Part shown: positions 1 through 8,913 of the stretch, in pieces
Layout of the letters: each line of letters begins with the position of its first letter
Numbering within the stretch: the stretch's first letter is position 1
Assembly (NCBI RefSeq): GCF_003034915.1
Contig: NZ_PZJX01000040.1
Coordinates: 122,862-186,861, forward strand
Direction: 5' to 3'
Length of the DNA: 64,000 bases
Source: Mesorhizobium helmanticense
GTDB taxonomy: Bacteria > Pseudomonadota > Alphaproteobacteria > Rhizobiales > Rhizobiaceae
Made by a program: the position numbers and the translations under genes
The notes under the pieces: generated by a model
Told to the model about the DNA's origin: nothing
Databases searched by the model: none
What the model saw: only the letters and a program-made list of their open reading frames with translations

Positions 1-600
1 CACGCCATCACCGCCTCGGAGATGTTCAACGTGCCGGTCGAGGGCATGCCGTCAGAGGTGCGCCGCCGCGCCAAGGCGATCAATTTCGGCATCATCTACG
101 GCATCTCGGCTTTCGGTCTGGCCAACCAGCTGTCGATCCCGCGCGAGGAAGCCAGCGCCTATATAAAGAAATATTTCGAACGCTTCCCCGGCATCCGCGA
201 CTATATCGAAGCGACCAAGGCCTATGCCCGCGAACACGGCTTTGTCGAAACCATTTTCGGCCGCCGCATTCATTACCCGGAGATACGCTCGTCGAATCCT
301 TCGATCCGCGCCTTCAACGAGCGCGCCTCGATCAATGCGCGCCTGCAAGGCACCGCCGCCGACATCATCCGCCGCGCCATGGTGCATATGGACGAGGCGC
401 TGGAGAAGGCAGGGCTCTCGGCCCGCATGCTGTTGCAGGTGCATGACGAGCTGATCTTCGAAACGGTGGAAGCCGAAGTCGAAGCGACGATTCCCGTCGT
501 GCGCCAGGTGATGGAACACGCGCCGATGCCGGCGGTTTCAATGTCGGTGCCACTGCATGTCGACGCCCGCGCCGCCAGCAACTGGGACGAGGCGCATTAA
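1..600 (+). CDS. polA: DNA polymerase I, C-terminal part (gene starts before the window)
   Basis: This is the end of the family A DNA polymerase that fills gaps in replication and repair. The reading frame is open from base 1, so the ATG at 22 is internal. Two polymerase-domain signatures are visible: the O-helix/motif B segment (RRRAKAINFGIIYG, with the conserved Arg, Lys, Tyr and Gly) and motif C (LLQVHDELIFE), which holds a catalytic Asp-Glu pair. The exonuclease regions lie outside the window. The stop at 598-600 is only 8 nt from the stop of the convergent zur gene. Confidence 0.95.
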   Translation, partial: HAITASEMFNVPVEGMPSEVRRRAKAINFGIIYGISAFGLANQLSIPREEASAYIKKYFERFPGIRDYIEATKAYAREHGFVETIFGRRIHYPEIRSSNPSIRAFNERASINARLQGTAADIIRRAMVHMDEALEKAGLSARMLLQVHDELIFETVEAEVEATIPVVRQVMEHAPMPAVSMSVPLHVDARAASNWDEAH

Positions 601-608
601 GTCCAGGT

Positions 609-1013
609 TCAAGCCGCCTCGGCCAAACACTTGGCGCACGTCCCCCGAAACTCGATCACCGCCTTCTTGGCAGCGAATCCCGTGGAGCGCACCCATTCGT
701 CCAGCCGGTGGCCGACATCGTGGTCGGACATTTCGGTCACTTGCCCGCATGTGTCGCAGATGGCGAAGGCGGTCATCGAATGGCTGTGGTCGTGCGGCTC
801 GGCGCAGGCGACGAACGAGTTGAGGCTTTCGAGCCTGTGCACGAGACCGGACTTAACCAGCGTATCGAGCGCGCGATAGACCTGGAGCGGCGCCCGGAAA
901 CCACGCTCGCGCAGCTGGTCGAGCAACGTGTAGGCGCTGAGCGGCCCGCTGGCGGCCTCGAGTTTCTCAAGCACGCACAATTGGTTCTTCGTCAGCACAT
1001 CCCTAGCCGCCAT
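609..1013 (-). CDS. zur: Fur-family regulator, Zur type (zinc-responsive repressor)
   Basis: A 134-residue Fur-superfamily DNA-binding protein. The N-terminal winged helix (about residues 10-80) contains the recognition-helix stretch APLQVYRALDTLVKSGLVHR. The C-terminal half carries two CXXC pairs (CDTC and CAKC, the usual structural zinc site) and a His-rich stretch (EPHDHSHS) that fits a regulatory metal site. Overall pattern and length match Zur better than Fur or Irr. The ATG at 1013 was chosen because the in-frame extension to 1052 is not Fur-like. No znuABC genes are beside it, so its targets are probably elsewhere. The zinc assignment is by family resemblance. Confidence 0.85.
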   Translation of the reverse strand: MAARDVLTKNQLCVLEKLEAASGPLSAYTLLDQLRERGFRAPLQVYRALDTLVKSGLVHRLESLNSFVACAEPHDHSHSMTAFAICDTCGQVTEMSDHDVGHRLDEWVRSTGFAAKKAVIEFRGTCAKCLAEAA

Positions 1014-1211
1014 GATCCCGTTTCCAGCCTGTCTGCGCCATCTGCACGCCACGTCTGCATGCCAATGGATCCTCGTCCCTACCCAGATAGCGACGAACAG
1101 GCGTTTTTGCTACTGTTTCCGCCTGAAGGCTTCGTAGCGCAAAGGCGCGTCGCAGGCCGAGCGTGGCGCCGCATTCGAAATACCTGAGTGGGTACACGTT
1201 CGAATGAAAGA

Positions 1212-1231
1212 CGGCGGGACCAAGCCCGCCG
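1212..1231 (-). terminator. Probable terminator stem-loop of the aldo/keto reductase gene
   Basis: CGGCGGG (1212-1218) pairs with CCCGCCG (1225-1231) around a 6-nt loop. Read on the minus strand it starts about 30 nt after the stop codon at 1262 and is followed by a T-rich stretch (TCTTTCATT). The position and tail fit an intrinsic terminator. Confidence 0.5.
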
Positions 1232-1261
1232 CCTTATATTTTGCCGGCTATTGATTACCGG

Positions 1262-2308
1262 TCACTTCCTCGGGGGGCCTTTGCGTTCGGCCGAGGCCGC
1301 CCACAGATTGATGTCGGCTTCGCGCGCGTAGGTGTCGATCTCGGCGAGTTCGGCATCACCGAAATCGAGCGCCTTCAGCGCGCCGGCGCAATCCTCGACC
1401 TGTTCCGGCCGGCTGGCGCCGATCAGCGCCGAGGTCACCCGGCCCTTGCGCAGCACCCAGGCCAAAGCCATCTGTGCCAGCGTCTGGCCGCGGCGGCCGG
1501 CAATCGCGTTCAGCGCCTTGATGTTGGTGATGGTCTTGTCGTTGATGAAAGCCGACTTCAGCGATTTGCCTTGTGAAGCGCGGCTGCCCTCGGGGATGCC
1601 GCCGAGATATTTGTCGGTCAGCATGCCTTGCGCCAGTGGCGAGAACACGATCGAGCCGACGCCGAGCCCTTCCAGCGTGTCGAGCAGTCCATCCTCCTCG
1701 ACCCAGCGGTTGAGCATCGAATAGCTCGGCTGGTGGATGACGCAGGGCGTGCCGAGCTGCTTCAATATGTCGGCCGCTTCACGCGTGCGCTGCGAATTAT
1801 AGGAGGAGATGCCGGCATAAAGAGCTTTGCCCGAGCGCACCGCATGGTCGAGCGCACCCATCGTCTCCTCCAGCGGGGTATCGGGGTCGAAGCGGTGCGA
1901 ATAGAAAATGTCGACATAGTCGAGCCCCATCCGCTTCAGGCTCTGGTCGAGGCTGGCCAGCACATATTTGCGTCCGCCCCATTCACCGTAGGGTCCGGCC
2001 CACATTTCATAGCCCGCCTTGGTCGAGATGATCAGCTCGTCGCGATAGGCGGCAAAGTCGGCGCGCAGGATTTCACCGAAAGCGGTCTCGGCCGAGCCGG
2101 GCGGCGGGCCGTAATTGTTGGCAAGGTCGAAATGCGTAATGCCAAGGTCAAAGGCCTTGCGCACGATGGCCTGCTTGGTCTTGTGCGGCGTGTCGTTGCC
2201 GAAATTGTGCCAAAGCCCGAGCGAGATTGCCGGCAGCTTCAGGCCGGACCGCCCACAGCGGTTGTAGATCATCTTCTCGTAGCGGTTTTCGGCGGCGACA
2301 TAGGGCAT
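1262..2308 (-). CDS. Aldo/keto reductase (YghZ / Kv-beta-like)
   Basis: A 348-residue NADPH-dependent TIM-barrel oxidoreductase that reduces aldehydes or keto sugars. The catalytic tetrad is recognisable: Asp and Tyr in FDLANNYGPPPGSAE, Lys in IISTKAGYE and His in FYSHRFDPDTP. The GPPPGSAE loop and the overall sequence resemble E. coli YghZ (L-glyceraldehyde 3-phosphate reductase), but the substrate here is not shown. The ATG at 2308 is preceded by GAGGA at proper spacing. It is the last gene of the minus-strand sugar operon, 133 nt after the Gfo/Idh gene, and may have its own promoter. Confidence 0.85.
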   Translation of the reverse strand: MPYVAAENRYEKMIYNRCGRSGLKLPAISLGLWHNFGNDTPHKTKQAIVRKAFDLGITHFDLANNYGPPPGSAETAFGEILRADFAAYRDELIISTKAGYEMWAGPYGEWGGRKYVLASLDQSLKRMGLDYVDIFYSHRFDPDTPLEETMGALDHAVRSGKALYAGISSYNSQRTREAADILKQLGTPCVIHQPSYSMLNRWVEEDGLLDTLEGLGVGSIVFSPLAQGMLTDKYLGGIPEGSRASQGKSLKSAFINDKTITNIKALNAIAGRRGQTLAQMALAWVLRKGRVTSALIGASRPEQVEDCAGALKALDFGDAELAEIDTYAREADINLWAASAERKGPPRK

Positions 2309-2383
2309 GGGAAATCCTCGTATCTGAACGGACCGAGGGCCGTCGTCGCGAATGTGACGAGGAGGCCCTGCGCGCCATCCTTA

Positions 2384-2411
2384 CCCTCTCCCCAGGGCAA
2401 CAGGGAGAGGG
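2384..2411. repeat. GC-rich palindrome between the Gfo/Idh and aldo/keto reductase genes
   Basis: CCCTCTCCC (2384-2392) pairs with GGGAGAGGG (2403-2411) around a 10-nt loop. The CCCTCTCC/GGAGAGGG arms resemble those of the compound repeat at 43861-43987, so this may be a short relative of that element. It could also weaken read-through into the reductase gene. Confidence 0.5.
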
Positions 2412-2441
2412 GCAATCAAAATTATCGATAATCGCTGCGGC

Positions 2442-3584
2442 TTATTTCTTCTTGGCCAGCAGCGCCTTCGCTTCCTCGATGCCGAGTGCGGCCGGCCGTT
2501 CGCAGCTCGTCTGCATGGCGACGAACTTGCCGGTCTCGCCGGAGAGCAATATGCCGGTCATGACGTCGACGGCATGCAGCGCCAGTTCCATCGAGCAGCG
2601 GTGCGGCCGCCCTTCGGTGATCGCCAATGCCATGTCGGCCAGGCCGGCGGTCCGGTAGTTGGCCATCATGCCGTGCGAATGCATCTCGTTGGCGACGCTG
2701 AACGGATGCTTCCATTTCGGCAGCTTCTTGACCGGCTTGGCCGCCTCGGTGAGACGCACTTCGCCACCGAAGAAATTCGGATCCGGCACGAACACCGTGC
2801 CCGCCTCGCCATAGAGCTCCATCGGCGCATGGCCATGGCTCCAGACGTCCCAGCTGGTATTGAGCGTCACCACGGCGCCATTCTCGAACTCCAGCAGACC
2901 GTGGATGGTCGTCGGCGTGGCGACCGGGATTTTTTCGCCCGCGCGCGGCTTGGACGAAATCGTCCGCTCTTTCGCCGGGATCGAGGCGAAGGCCGCGACT
3001 CGGCTGACCGGCCCGATCAACTGGATCAGATTGGTGATGTAATAGGGTCCGATATCGAGCACCGGTCCCGCGCCAGGCAGGAAGAAGAAATCCGGATTGG
3101 GATGCCAGTGCTCCATGCCGTGGCTCATCACATGGCAGGTGCCGCTGGTGATCTTGCCGAGCTTGCCGGTGTCGATCAGGTTGCGGACAAGCTGATGCGC
3201 GCCGCCGAGGAAGGTGTCGGGCGCCGAGCCGATGCGCAGCCCCTTTTTCTCTGCCCGTTTCTTCAGGTCGAGTCCTTCCTTGACCGACAGCACGAAGGGC
3301 TTTTCCGAATAGACGTGCTTGCCGGCATCGAGGATCTGCTTCGACACCGCGTAATGCACCGCCGGAATGGTGAGGTTGACGATGATGTCTATGTCGTCGT
3401 CCTTGAGCAGATCGTCGACGGTTTCCGCGTGCAGCTCGAATTCCTTCGCCCGCGCCTTCGCCGCCTCCATGTTGATGTCGGCGCAAGCCCGCATCTCGAT
3501 GCCGCGGAACAGCGGGGCAAGCGAGAAATACGCCTTCGAGATATTGCCGCAGCCGATGACGCCGATACCCAGTTTTTTTGCCAT
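2442..3584 (-). CDS. Gfo/Idh/MocA-family oxidoreductase
   Basis: A 380-residue NAD(P)-dependent sugar or glycoside dehydrogenase. An N-terminal Rossmann fold (GVIGCGNIS, residues 9-16) is followed by the family EKP motif (residues 94-96, with the catalytic Lys) and a C-terminal beta-sheet domain with GPVLDIGPYYI. The start is the ATG at 3584 (MAKKLGIG); 84 codons of in-frame extension upstream lie inside the neighbouring gene and look non-coding. The stop of the TIM-barrel gene is 11 nt upstream. In several sugar operons this pairing oxidises a sugar hydroxyl, often C3, before an isomerase acts (for example E. coli YcjS with YcjR). The substrate here is unknown. Confidence 0.88.
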   Translation of the reverse strand: MAKKLGIGVIGCGNISKAYFSLAPLFRGIEMRACADINMEAAKARAKEFELHAETVDDLLKDDDIDIIVNLTIPAVHYAVSKQILDAGKHVYSEKPFVLSVKEGLDLKKRAEKKGLRIGSAPDTFLGGAHQLVRNLIDTGKLGKITSGTCHVMSHGMEHWHPNPDFFFLPGAGPVLDIGPYYITNLIQLIGPVSRVAAFASIPAKERTISSKPRAGEKIPVATPTTIHGLLEFENGAVVTLNTSWDVWSHGHAPMELYGEAGTVFVPDPNFFGGEVRLTEAAKPVKKLPKWKHPFSVANEMHSHGMMANYRTAGLADMALAITEGRPHRCSMELALHAVDVMTGILLSGETGKFVAMQTSCERPAALGIEEAKALLAKKK

Positions 3585-3595
3585 GTTGGTTGTTC

Positions 3596-4342
3596 CTAGT
3601 AATTCTTGACGGATGCGATCGAGCGGCGGGCGAAACGCTCGACATCGTTGGGATTGTCCTGCTCCATGACGTAGTACTTGGCGGCGCTGTTGGCGCGCAA
3701 TGCCTTGATCAGGCCGGCCCAATCGATGGTGCCGTGGCCGACATCCGACCAGCCGTCCTCGTCGAGCCCCTCGCCGGGCTTGGCCATGTCCTTGACGTGG
3801 ACGGCGACGATGCGCTTGCCGTGCTTTTCGATCCACGGCAGCGGATCGCCACCGCCGCGCACCACCCAGGCGACGTCCATTTCCCAGCCGATGTCGGGAG
3901 CGGATGACAATATGTGGTCCTGCGGCACCGAGCCGTCGGCAAGCGTCTTGAATTCAAAATCATGGTTGTGCCAGGCAAAGCCGTAGCCGGCTTTCTCGGC
4001 GGTCTCGCCGACCTTGGCCAGACGCTCGCCGAAGTCGCGCCAGCCGGCCGCGTCCGCCGGCCTGGCCTCTGCCACCAGATAGGGGCAGATCAGCAGTGTG
4101 ATGCCGAGCACGTCGGCGATTTTTCGCACGCCGTCGAAATCCTTCTCCAGCGCGTCGATCGAGAAATGCCCGGTCGGCATGGCAAGCCCGTTCTTGTCGA
4201 GCTCGGCGCGGAAGGATTTGGGATCGTCATAGACGCCGCCAAAGCCTTCGACTTGCGCGTAGCCGAGCTCGCCAAGCGTCTTCAGCACGCCCTCCCAGGG
4301 CAGGAAATTGCGGGCGCTGTAAAGTTGGAATGACCAGTTCAT
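3596..4342 (-). CDS. Sugar phosphate isomerase/epimerase (xylose-isomerase-like TIM barrel)
   Basis: A 248-residue AP-endonuclease-2/xylose-isomerase-like barrel. Likely divalent-metal ligands occur in the usual order: Glu in WHNHDFEF, Asp in WEMDVAWV, His in VAVHVKDM and Glu in YYVMEQDNP. Such enzymes isomerise or epimerise sugars through an enediolate. The start is the ATG at 4342 (MNWSFQLYS); the upstream in-frame extension has no family resemblance. It lies between the ABC ATPase and the Gfo/Idh gene, so it probably acts on the product of one of the neighbouring oxidoreductases. Confidence 0.85.
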   Translation of the reverse strand: MNWSFQLYSARNFLPWEGVLKTLGELGYAQVEGFGGVYDDPKSFRAELDKNGLAMPTGHFSIDALEKDFDGVRKIADVLGITLLICPYLVAEARPADAAGWRDFGERLAKVGETAEKAGYGFAWHNHDFEFKTLADGSVPQDHILSSAPDIGWEMDVAWVVRGGGDPLPWIEKHGKRIVAVHVKDMAKPGEGLDEDGWSDVGHGTIDWAGLIKALRANSAAKYYVMEQDNPNDVERFARRSIASVKNY

Positions 4343-4385
4343 CGTCTCTGTCCGTTTTCTTGGGGGGATGGATCTCTTAGGGAGT

Positions 4386-5486
4386 TTAAAGGCGGTTGCC
4401 GGTTTTGGCATCGAACAGCGAGGCGCGCATCGGATCGAAACCGATGCTCACCGTGTCCGCATTGTTTGGCGTGCGTTCCGACGTCACCCTGACGGTGAAA
4501 TTCTGCCCGCCGAGCTTCAGCCACACCAGCGTGTCGGAGCCCATCGGTTCGACGACTTCGACACTTGTCGTCGCGGTAAACGGCCAGCCCGCCCCGCTGT
4601 TGAAGGCGACATGTTCGGGGCGGATGCCGAACACCGCCGGCCCCGGCGTCGGCTCCTTCTCGAACGTGTAGGTCGCGAGCGGGATACGCACATCCTCGAC
4701 GGCGAAATACCAGTCGCCTTTGTCCTTCTCCAGCCTGCCTTCCAAGAAATTCATCGCCGGCGAGCCAAGGAAGCCGGCAACAAACCGGTTGACCGGCCGG
4801 TTGTAGATCGTCTGGGGCGCATCGAGCTGCTGGATGACGCCGCCCTTCATCACCGCGATGCGGTCGGCCAGCGTCATGGCCTCGATCTGGTCGTGGGTGA
4901 CGTAGATCATCGTGTTCTCAAGCTTGCGATGCAGAAGCTTGATCTCGACGCGCAGTTCGGAGCGCAGCTTGGCGTCGAGATTGGAGAGCGGCTCGTCGAA
5001 CAGGAAGACATCGACGTCGCGCACCAGCGCCCGCCCGATCGCGACGCGTTGGCGCTGGCCACCGGACAGGGCGGCAGGCTTGCGCTGCAGCAGCGGCTCG
5101 ATCTGCAGGATTTCCGCGGCGCGCGCGATGCGCTTGGCGATCTCGTCCTTGGCCAGGCCGGCGACGCGCAGGCCGAAGGAGAGATTTCTTTCCACCGTCA
5201 TTTGCGGATAGAGCGCGTAGGACTGGAACACCATGCCGATGCCGCGGTCCTTGGGCTCTTCCCAGGTGACGTTCTTGCCCTTGATGAAGATGCGGCCGTC
5301 CGAAATGTCGAGCAGGCCGGCGATGCAGTTGAGCAAGGTCGACTTGCCGCAGCCTGACGGCCCGAGCAGCACGATGAACTCGCCCTCGGCGACGTCGAGG
5401 TTGAGCGTCTCCAGCACCGAGATCGCGCCGAAATTCAGCGACAGGTCCTGGATCGACACGCTGGGGTTGGCTATTGCTGTCATCAT
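4386..5486 (-). CDS. Sugar ABC transporter ATP-binding protein (UgpC/MsmK type)
   Basis: A 366-residue importer ATPase. Walker A is GPSGCGKST (residues 42-50), the signature is LSGGQRQRV, Walker B is DVFLFDEP and the H-loop is YVTHDQ. The C-terminal third is an OB-fold TOBE domain typical of carbohydrate systems. The ATG at 5486 overlaps the TGA of the permease gene by one base (TGATG), which implies translational coupling. It probably energises the two permeases encoded immediately upstream. Confidence 0.93.
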   Translation of the reverse strand: MMTAIANPSVSIQDLSLNFGAISVLETLNLDVAEGEFIVLLGPSGCGKSTLLNCIAGLLDISDGRIFIKGKNVTWEEPKDRGIGMVFQSYALYPQMTVERNLSFGLRVAGLAKDEIAKRIARAAEILQIEPLLQRKPAALSGGQRQRVAIGRALVRDVDVFLFDEPLSNLDAKLRSELRVEIKLLHRKLENTMIYVTHDQIEAMTLADRIAVMKGGVIQQLDAPQTIYNRPVNRFVAGFLGSPAMNFLEGRLEKDKGDWYFAVEDVRIPLATYTFEKEPTPGPAVFGIRPEHVAFNSGAGWPFTATTSVEVVEPMGSDTLVWLKLGGQNFTVRVTSERTPNNADTVSIGFDPMRASLFDAKTGNRL

Positions 5487-6415
5487 CACCCTTTCACCGC
5501 GCCGGCGGCGATGCCGCGCACGAAGAGCTTGCCGGAAATGAAATAGACGATGAGCGGCACAAGGCCGGTCAGGATGGTGGCGGCCATGTTGACGTTGTAT
5601 TCCTTCACGCCCTGCACCGAGTTGACGATGTTGTTGAGCTGCACCGTCATCGGATAGGTGTCGGGGCGGGTGTAGACGACGCCGAACAGAAAGTCGTTCC
5701 AGATGCCGGTCACCTGCAGGATGACGGCGACGACGAAGATCGGCAGCGACATCGGCAGCATGATCCTGAGATAGATGCCCCAGAAACCGGCGCCGTCGAC
5801 GCGCGCCGCCCGGAACAGCTCCTCCGGCATGGAGGAGAAATAGTTGCGGAACAGGAGCGTCAGGATCGGCATGCCGAAAATGGAGTGGACGATTACCAGG
5901 CCGCTCAGGCTGCCATAGAGGCCGATCTCGCGCAGGATGATGACGATCGGATAGATCATCACCTGATAGGGGATGAAGGCGCCGACAATCAGGATGACAA
6001 AGAACGTGTCGGCGCCCTTGAAGCGCCAGTTGGCGAGTGCGTAGCCGTTCACCGAGGCAATGGCGATCGACAGGATCACCGAGGGAACGGTGATGCGCAC
6101 CGAGTTCCAGAAGCCACGTGAGAGCCCGTCGCAGTTGAGCCCGGTGCAAGCCTGCGACCAGGCCTTCACCCATGGTTCGAAAGTGATCTCGAGCGGCGGC
6201 GAGAAGATGTTGCCGAGGCGTATCTCGGGCATGCCTTTGAGCGACGTGACGACCATCACATAGAGCGGCAGCAGATAGTAGAGCGCCACGACAATGAGCG
6301 TGCCATAAAGGAAAATGTTGCGGCGCGAGAATGTATGCCGCGGCTTCGGCCCACGCGGCCCCAAGGCTTCGCGCCCGATGGTGGCAGGGGGCAAGGAGAC
6401 AGCCTGGTCAGACAC
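5486..6415 (-). CDS. Carbohydrate ABC transporter permease (MalG type)
   Basis: A 309-residue inner-membrane permease with six predicted hydrophobic spans. The cytoplasmic EAA loop (FRAARVDGAGFWGIYLRI) that contacts the ATPase lies in the C-terminal half. The N-terminal 30 residues are a proline-rich cytoplasmic leader. The gene overlaps the upstream MalF-type permease by 8 nt and the downstream ATPase by one base. It is a typical second permease of a CUT1 sugar importer. Confidence 0.92.
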   Translation of the reverse strand: MSDQAVSLPPATIGREALGPRGPKPRHTFSRRNIFLYGTLIVVALYYLLPLYVMVVTSLKGMPEIRLGNIFSPPLEITFEPWVKAWSQACTGLNCDGLSRGFWNSVRITVPSVILSIAIASVNGYALANWRFKGADTFFVILIVGAFIPYQVMIYPIVIILREIGLYGSLSGLVIVHSIFGMPILTLLFRNYFSSMPEELFRAARVDGAGFWGIYLRIMLPMSLPIFVVAVILQVTGIWNDFLFGVVYTRPDTYPMTVQLNNIVNSVQGVKEYNVNMAATILTGLVPLIVYFISGKLFVRGIAAGAVKG

Positions 6416-7301
6416 GCTTCCTGCCTCCGAACTCGAGATAGGCCCACGGCACGATGACGATCATCACCGACAGCAGCATCATCGTCGAGGCGGCGAAGCC
6501 CTGGCCGAGATTCTGGGCGAAGAACATGTAGTCGTAGACATACTTTGCCGGCACTTCGGAAGCGATGCCGGGGCCGCCGCTGGTCTGGGCGACGACGAGG
6601 TCATAGACCTTGACGATGCCGGAGGCGATGATGACGAGCGTGGTGATGAAGACCGGCCGCATCATCGGGATGATGATGAACAGATAGGTTTTCCACATGG
6701 GTATCCCATCCACCCGCGCGGCCTTCCAGATGTCCTCGTCGATGCCGCGCAGGCCCGCCAGCATCAGGCACATGATGAGCCCGGTGCCTTGCCAGAGTGC
6801 CGCGATCGATATGCCGTAGATGACGATGCTGGAATCATAGAGCGGATTGAAGCTGAAGCTTTCCCAGCCGAGGCTTCGCACCACATGCTGTATACCGAAA
6901 TCCGGATTGAGCAGCCATTGCCAGACGAGGCCGGTGACGATGAAGGAGAGCGCGAAGGGATAGAGGAAGATGGTGCGGAACGTGTCCTCGAAACGGATCT
7001 TCTGGTCGAGCAGCGCGGCAAGGACGAAACCGATCACCAGCGAGAACACCAGCGACAGCACGCCGTAGATCAAGAGGTTCTCGATCGAGACCAGCCAACG
7101 CGGCGTCGACCACAGCCGGTAATACTGGTCGAGCCCGACGAAGTTCAGCCGCGGCAGCAGCTTCGAGTTGGTGAAGGAATAAAGCACCGTCCAGGCGGTG
7201 CCGCCGACGAAGACCACCAGCGCGGTGAGGATCATCGGGATCGATGCGACCTTCGCATTGAGATTGCGAAAAAGCTGGTTGGGGCGTTCGCTCTTGCTCA
7301 T
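6408..7301 (-). CDS. Carbohydrate ABC transporter permease (MalF type)
   Basis: A 297-residue permease with six hydrophobic segments and an EAA loop (IWKAARVDGIPMWKTYLF). It partners the MalG-type permease whose gene overlaps its 3' end. The ATG at 7301 (MSKSERPNQ) is used here; an in-frame GTG at 7346 would add 15 residues but would start inside the stem-loop at 7338-7363, which makes it less likely. Neither start has a strong ribosome binding site. Confidence 0.9.
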   Translation of the reverse strand: MSKSERPNQLFRNLNAKVASIPMILTALVVFVGGTAWTVLYSFTNSKLLPRLNFVGLDQYYRLWSTPRWLVSIENLLIYGVLSLVFSLVIGFVLAALLDQKIRFEDTFRTIFLYPFALSFIVTGLVWQWLLNPDFGIQHVVRSLGWESFSFNPLYDSSIVIYGISIAALWQGTGLIMCLMLAGLRGIDEDIWKAARVDGIPMWKTYLFIIIPMMRPVFITTLVIIASGIVKVYDLVVAQTSGGPGIASEVPAKYVYDYMFFAQNLGQGFAASTMMLLSVMIVIVPWAYLEFGGRKRV

Positions 7302-7337
7302 CTCGACAGCCGGGCTGGATCGGAAGGGCGGCACGAT

Positions 7338-7363
7338 CCCGGCCACGCGCTCGCGCGGCCGGG
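7338..7363 (-). repeat. Stem-loop between binding-protein and permease genes
   Basis: CCCGGCC (7338-7344) pairs with GGCCGGG (7357-7363), and an inner CGCG/CGCG pairing can extend the helix after one mismatch. It begins about 22 nt past the binding-protein stop and ends before the permease start. Family precedent (malE-malF) is a structure that protects the binding-protein message and lowers downstream expression. Confidence 0.55.
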
Positions 7364-7385
7364 AGTGGGGCGATTGGTCGAAAGG

Positions 7386-8624
7386 TCAGTCGGCCGAGCC
7401 GACGATGTCGGCGAAGCGCTTCTGTGCCTCTTCCACTGTCATGTCGGGCTTGGCGAAGAATTCGGAGAAAAGATCCTCCTTCTGCTTCTGGGTATCCTGC
7501 GAGAGCAGCTGGTCCGTCCAGGGCATGACGCTGCCCTTGGCCAGGATGTCCAGGCCCTTCTTCATGCAGTCATTCGCCGCTTGCAGGTCGACATCGCCGC
7601 GCACCGGCAGCGAGCCCTTCTTGAGGTTGAAGGCGACCTGCGTCTTGGGATCGAGCAGGGTTTCGGCCAGTGCTTCCTGCGCCTTGGCCTTGTCGGCGTC
7701 CTTCAGCAGGGGGAAGTAGAAGGCGTCGCCGCCTGTGGCGATCACTTCATTCAGGCCAAGGCCCGGAAGGCAGGTGTAGTCCTTGCCCGCGGTCTGGCCG
7801 GCGACCTGGAACTCGCCCTGCGCCCAGTCGCCCATGATCTGGCCGCCGGCCTTGCCGGTGATGACGAGGTTGGTCGCCTGGTTCCAGTCCTGCACATTGG
7901 TGTTCTTCGCCATCTTGCGGGCATCGTCGGCGGCCTTGAAGACCTTGGCGACTTCGGGTCCGGCGGCGAATGTCGCGTCCTTGTCCTTGTAGACCTTGAG
8001 GAAGGCGTCGGTGCCGCCCACCGCCGCCAGCAGCACGTCGAAGGCGCCGGAGGACTGCCAGGGCTGCCCGCCGACGGCGAGCGGGATGATGCCTGCCTTC
8101 TCCAGCGCGGGAGCGGCGGCCACATATTCATTCCAGTTTTTCGGCACCGGCACGCCGGCTTTTTCGAAAGCCGCGTTCGACAGCCACAGCCACTGCCAGG
8201 AATGGATGTTGACCGGTACGCAATAGATCTTGCCGTCGATGGTGCAACTGTCGAGCAGGCTCTTCGGCCGCACGACTTCCGTCCATTTGCCCTTGGTGGC
8301 GATATCGGTGAGGTCGCGCATCAGCCCGGCCTGCACCAGTTCTTCGGCCTGGCGGCCGTGGTTGAACTGGGTCGCGCCCATCGGGTCGCCGCCGGTGATG
8401 CGGCTGATCATGATCGGCCGCGCGGTGCCGCCGGAACCGGCGATGGCGCCATCCACCCAGTGATTGCCGGTGGCATCGAAAGCCTTGGCCAGTTCGGCAA
8501 CCGCCGCCGCCTCGCCGCCGGAAGTCCACCAATGGGTGACTTCCAGATCCGTCGCCGCCGCCGGGCCGGCAAGCTGCAACGCGGCCGTCGCTGCCAGCGC
8601 AGCAGTCATAAGTCTGTATCGCAT
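7386..8624 (-). CDS. Extracellular sugar-binding protein of ABC transporter (family 1)
   Basis: A 412-residue periplasmic solute-binding protein. A typical signal peptide (MRYRLMTAALAATAALQLAG, cleavage probably after PAAA) is followed by the mature start TDLEVTHWWTSGGEAAA, characteristic of glucose- and oligosaccharide-binding CUT1 proteins. The ATG at 8624 has a strong Shine-Dalgarno (GGGAGGA) 7 nt upstream; the longer open frame to 8855 crosses the operator and is rejected. It is the first gene of the minus-strand operon, divergent from the LacI gene. The ligand cannot be read from sequence. Confidence 0.92.
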   Translation of the reverse strand: MRYRLMTAALAATAALQLAGPAAATDLEVTHWWTSGGEAAAVAELAKAFDATGNHWVDGAIAGSGGTARPIMISRITGGDPMGATQFNHGRQAEELVQAGLMRDLTDIATKGKWTEVVRPKSLLDSCTIDGKIYCVPVNIHSWQWLWLSNAAFEKAGVPVPKNWNEYVAAAPALEKAGIIPLAVGGQPWQSSGAFDVLLAAVGGTDAFLKVYKDKDATFAAGPEVAKVFKAADDARKMAKNTNVQDWNQATNLVITGKAGGQIMGDWAQGEFQVAGQTAGKDYTCLPGLGLNEVIATGGDAFYFPLLKDADKAKAQEALAETLLDPKTQVAFNLKKGSLPVRGDVDLQAANDCMKKGLDILAKGSVMPWTDQLLSQDTQKQKEDLFSEFFAKPDMTVEEAQKRFADIVGSAD

Positions 8625-8639
8625 TTCGGTTCCTCCCAG

Positions 8640-8659
8640 AATCTGAAACGTTACAGATT
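8640..8659. promoter_or_regulatory. LacI-type operator 1
   Basis: AATCTGAAACGTTACAGATT is an almost perfect dyad around a central CG, the usual form of LacI/GalR operators. It lies 16-35 nt upstream of the binding-protein start codon, so a bound repressor would block that promoter or its early transcript. A near-copy lies at 8914-8933. Confidence 0.75.
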
Positions 8660-8913
8660 TTCGATACGGCAATTGCACGATGCGCGCAACCCCTCGGGTG
8701 AAAGGCGGTCGATATTTTTTCGAAACCCGAACAAAATCACATCGCCGAGCGCGCTTTTGTGCGCCGCAGCACACAGAACTGCGCCGCAAAATGACAAAAG
8801 CCGCCAAAGAGCTCGCTCGATACGCCTGGGGCACTGATTTCCAACGGTTTTCCATCCCAGGGGCACCGAGGCCATACGATACCTGTCAGGATCATTCCTC
8901 GCGCAGTCGTGAC

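Noticed and set aside
4386..6173. A single 595-residue open frame on the minus strand covering the ATPase and part of the permease gene
   Set aside because: Only the part from 5486 down is ATPase-like; the N-terminal 229 codons are a shadow frame of the MalG-type permease, whose gene is clear in another frame.
6315..8837. An 840-codon plus-strand open frame across the permease and binding-protein genes
   Set aside because: Typical GC-rich antisense shadow: low-complexity His/Arg/Gly/Asp composition and no family resemblance, while the minus-strand genes have all expected motifs.
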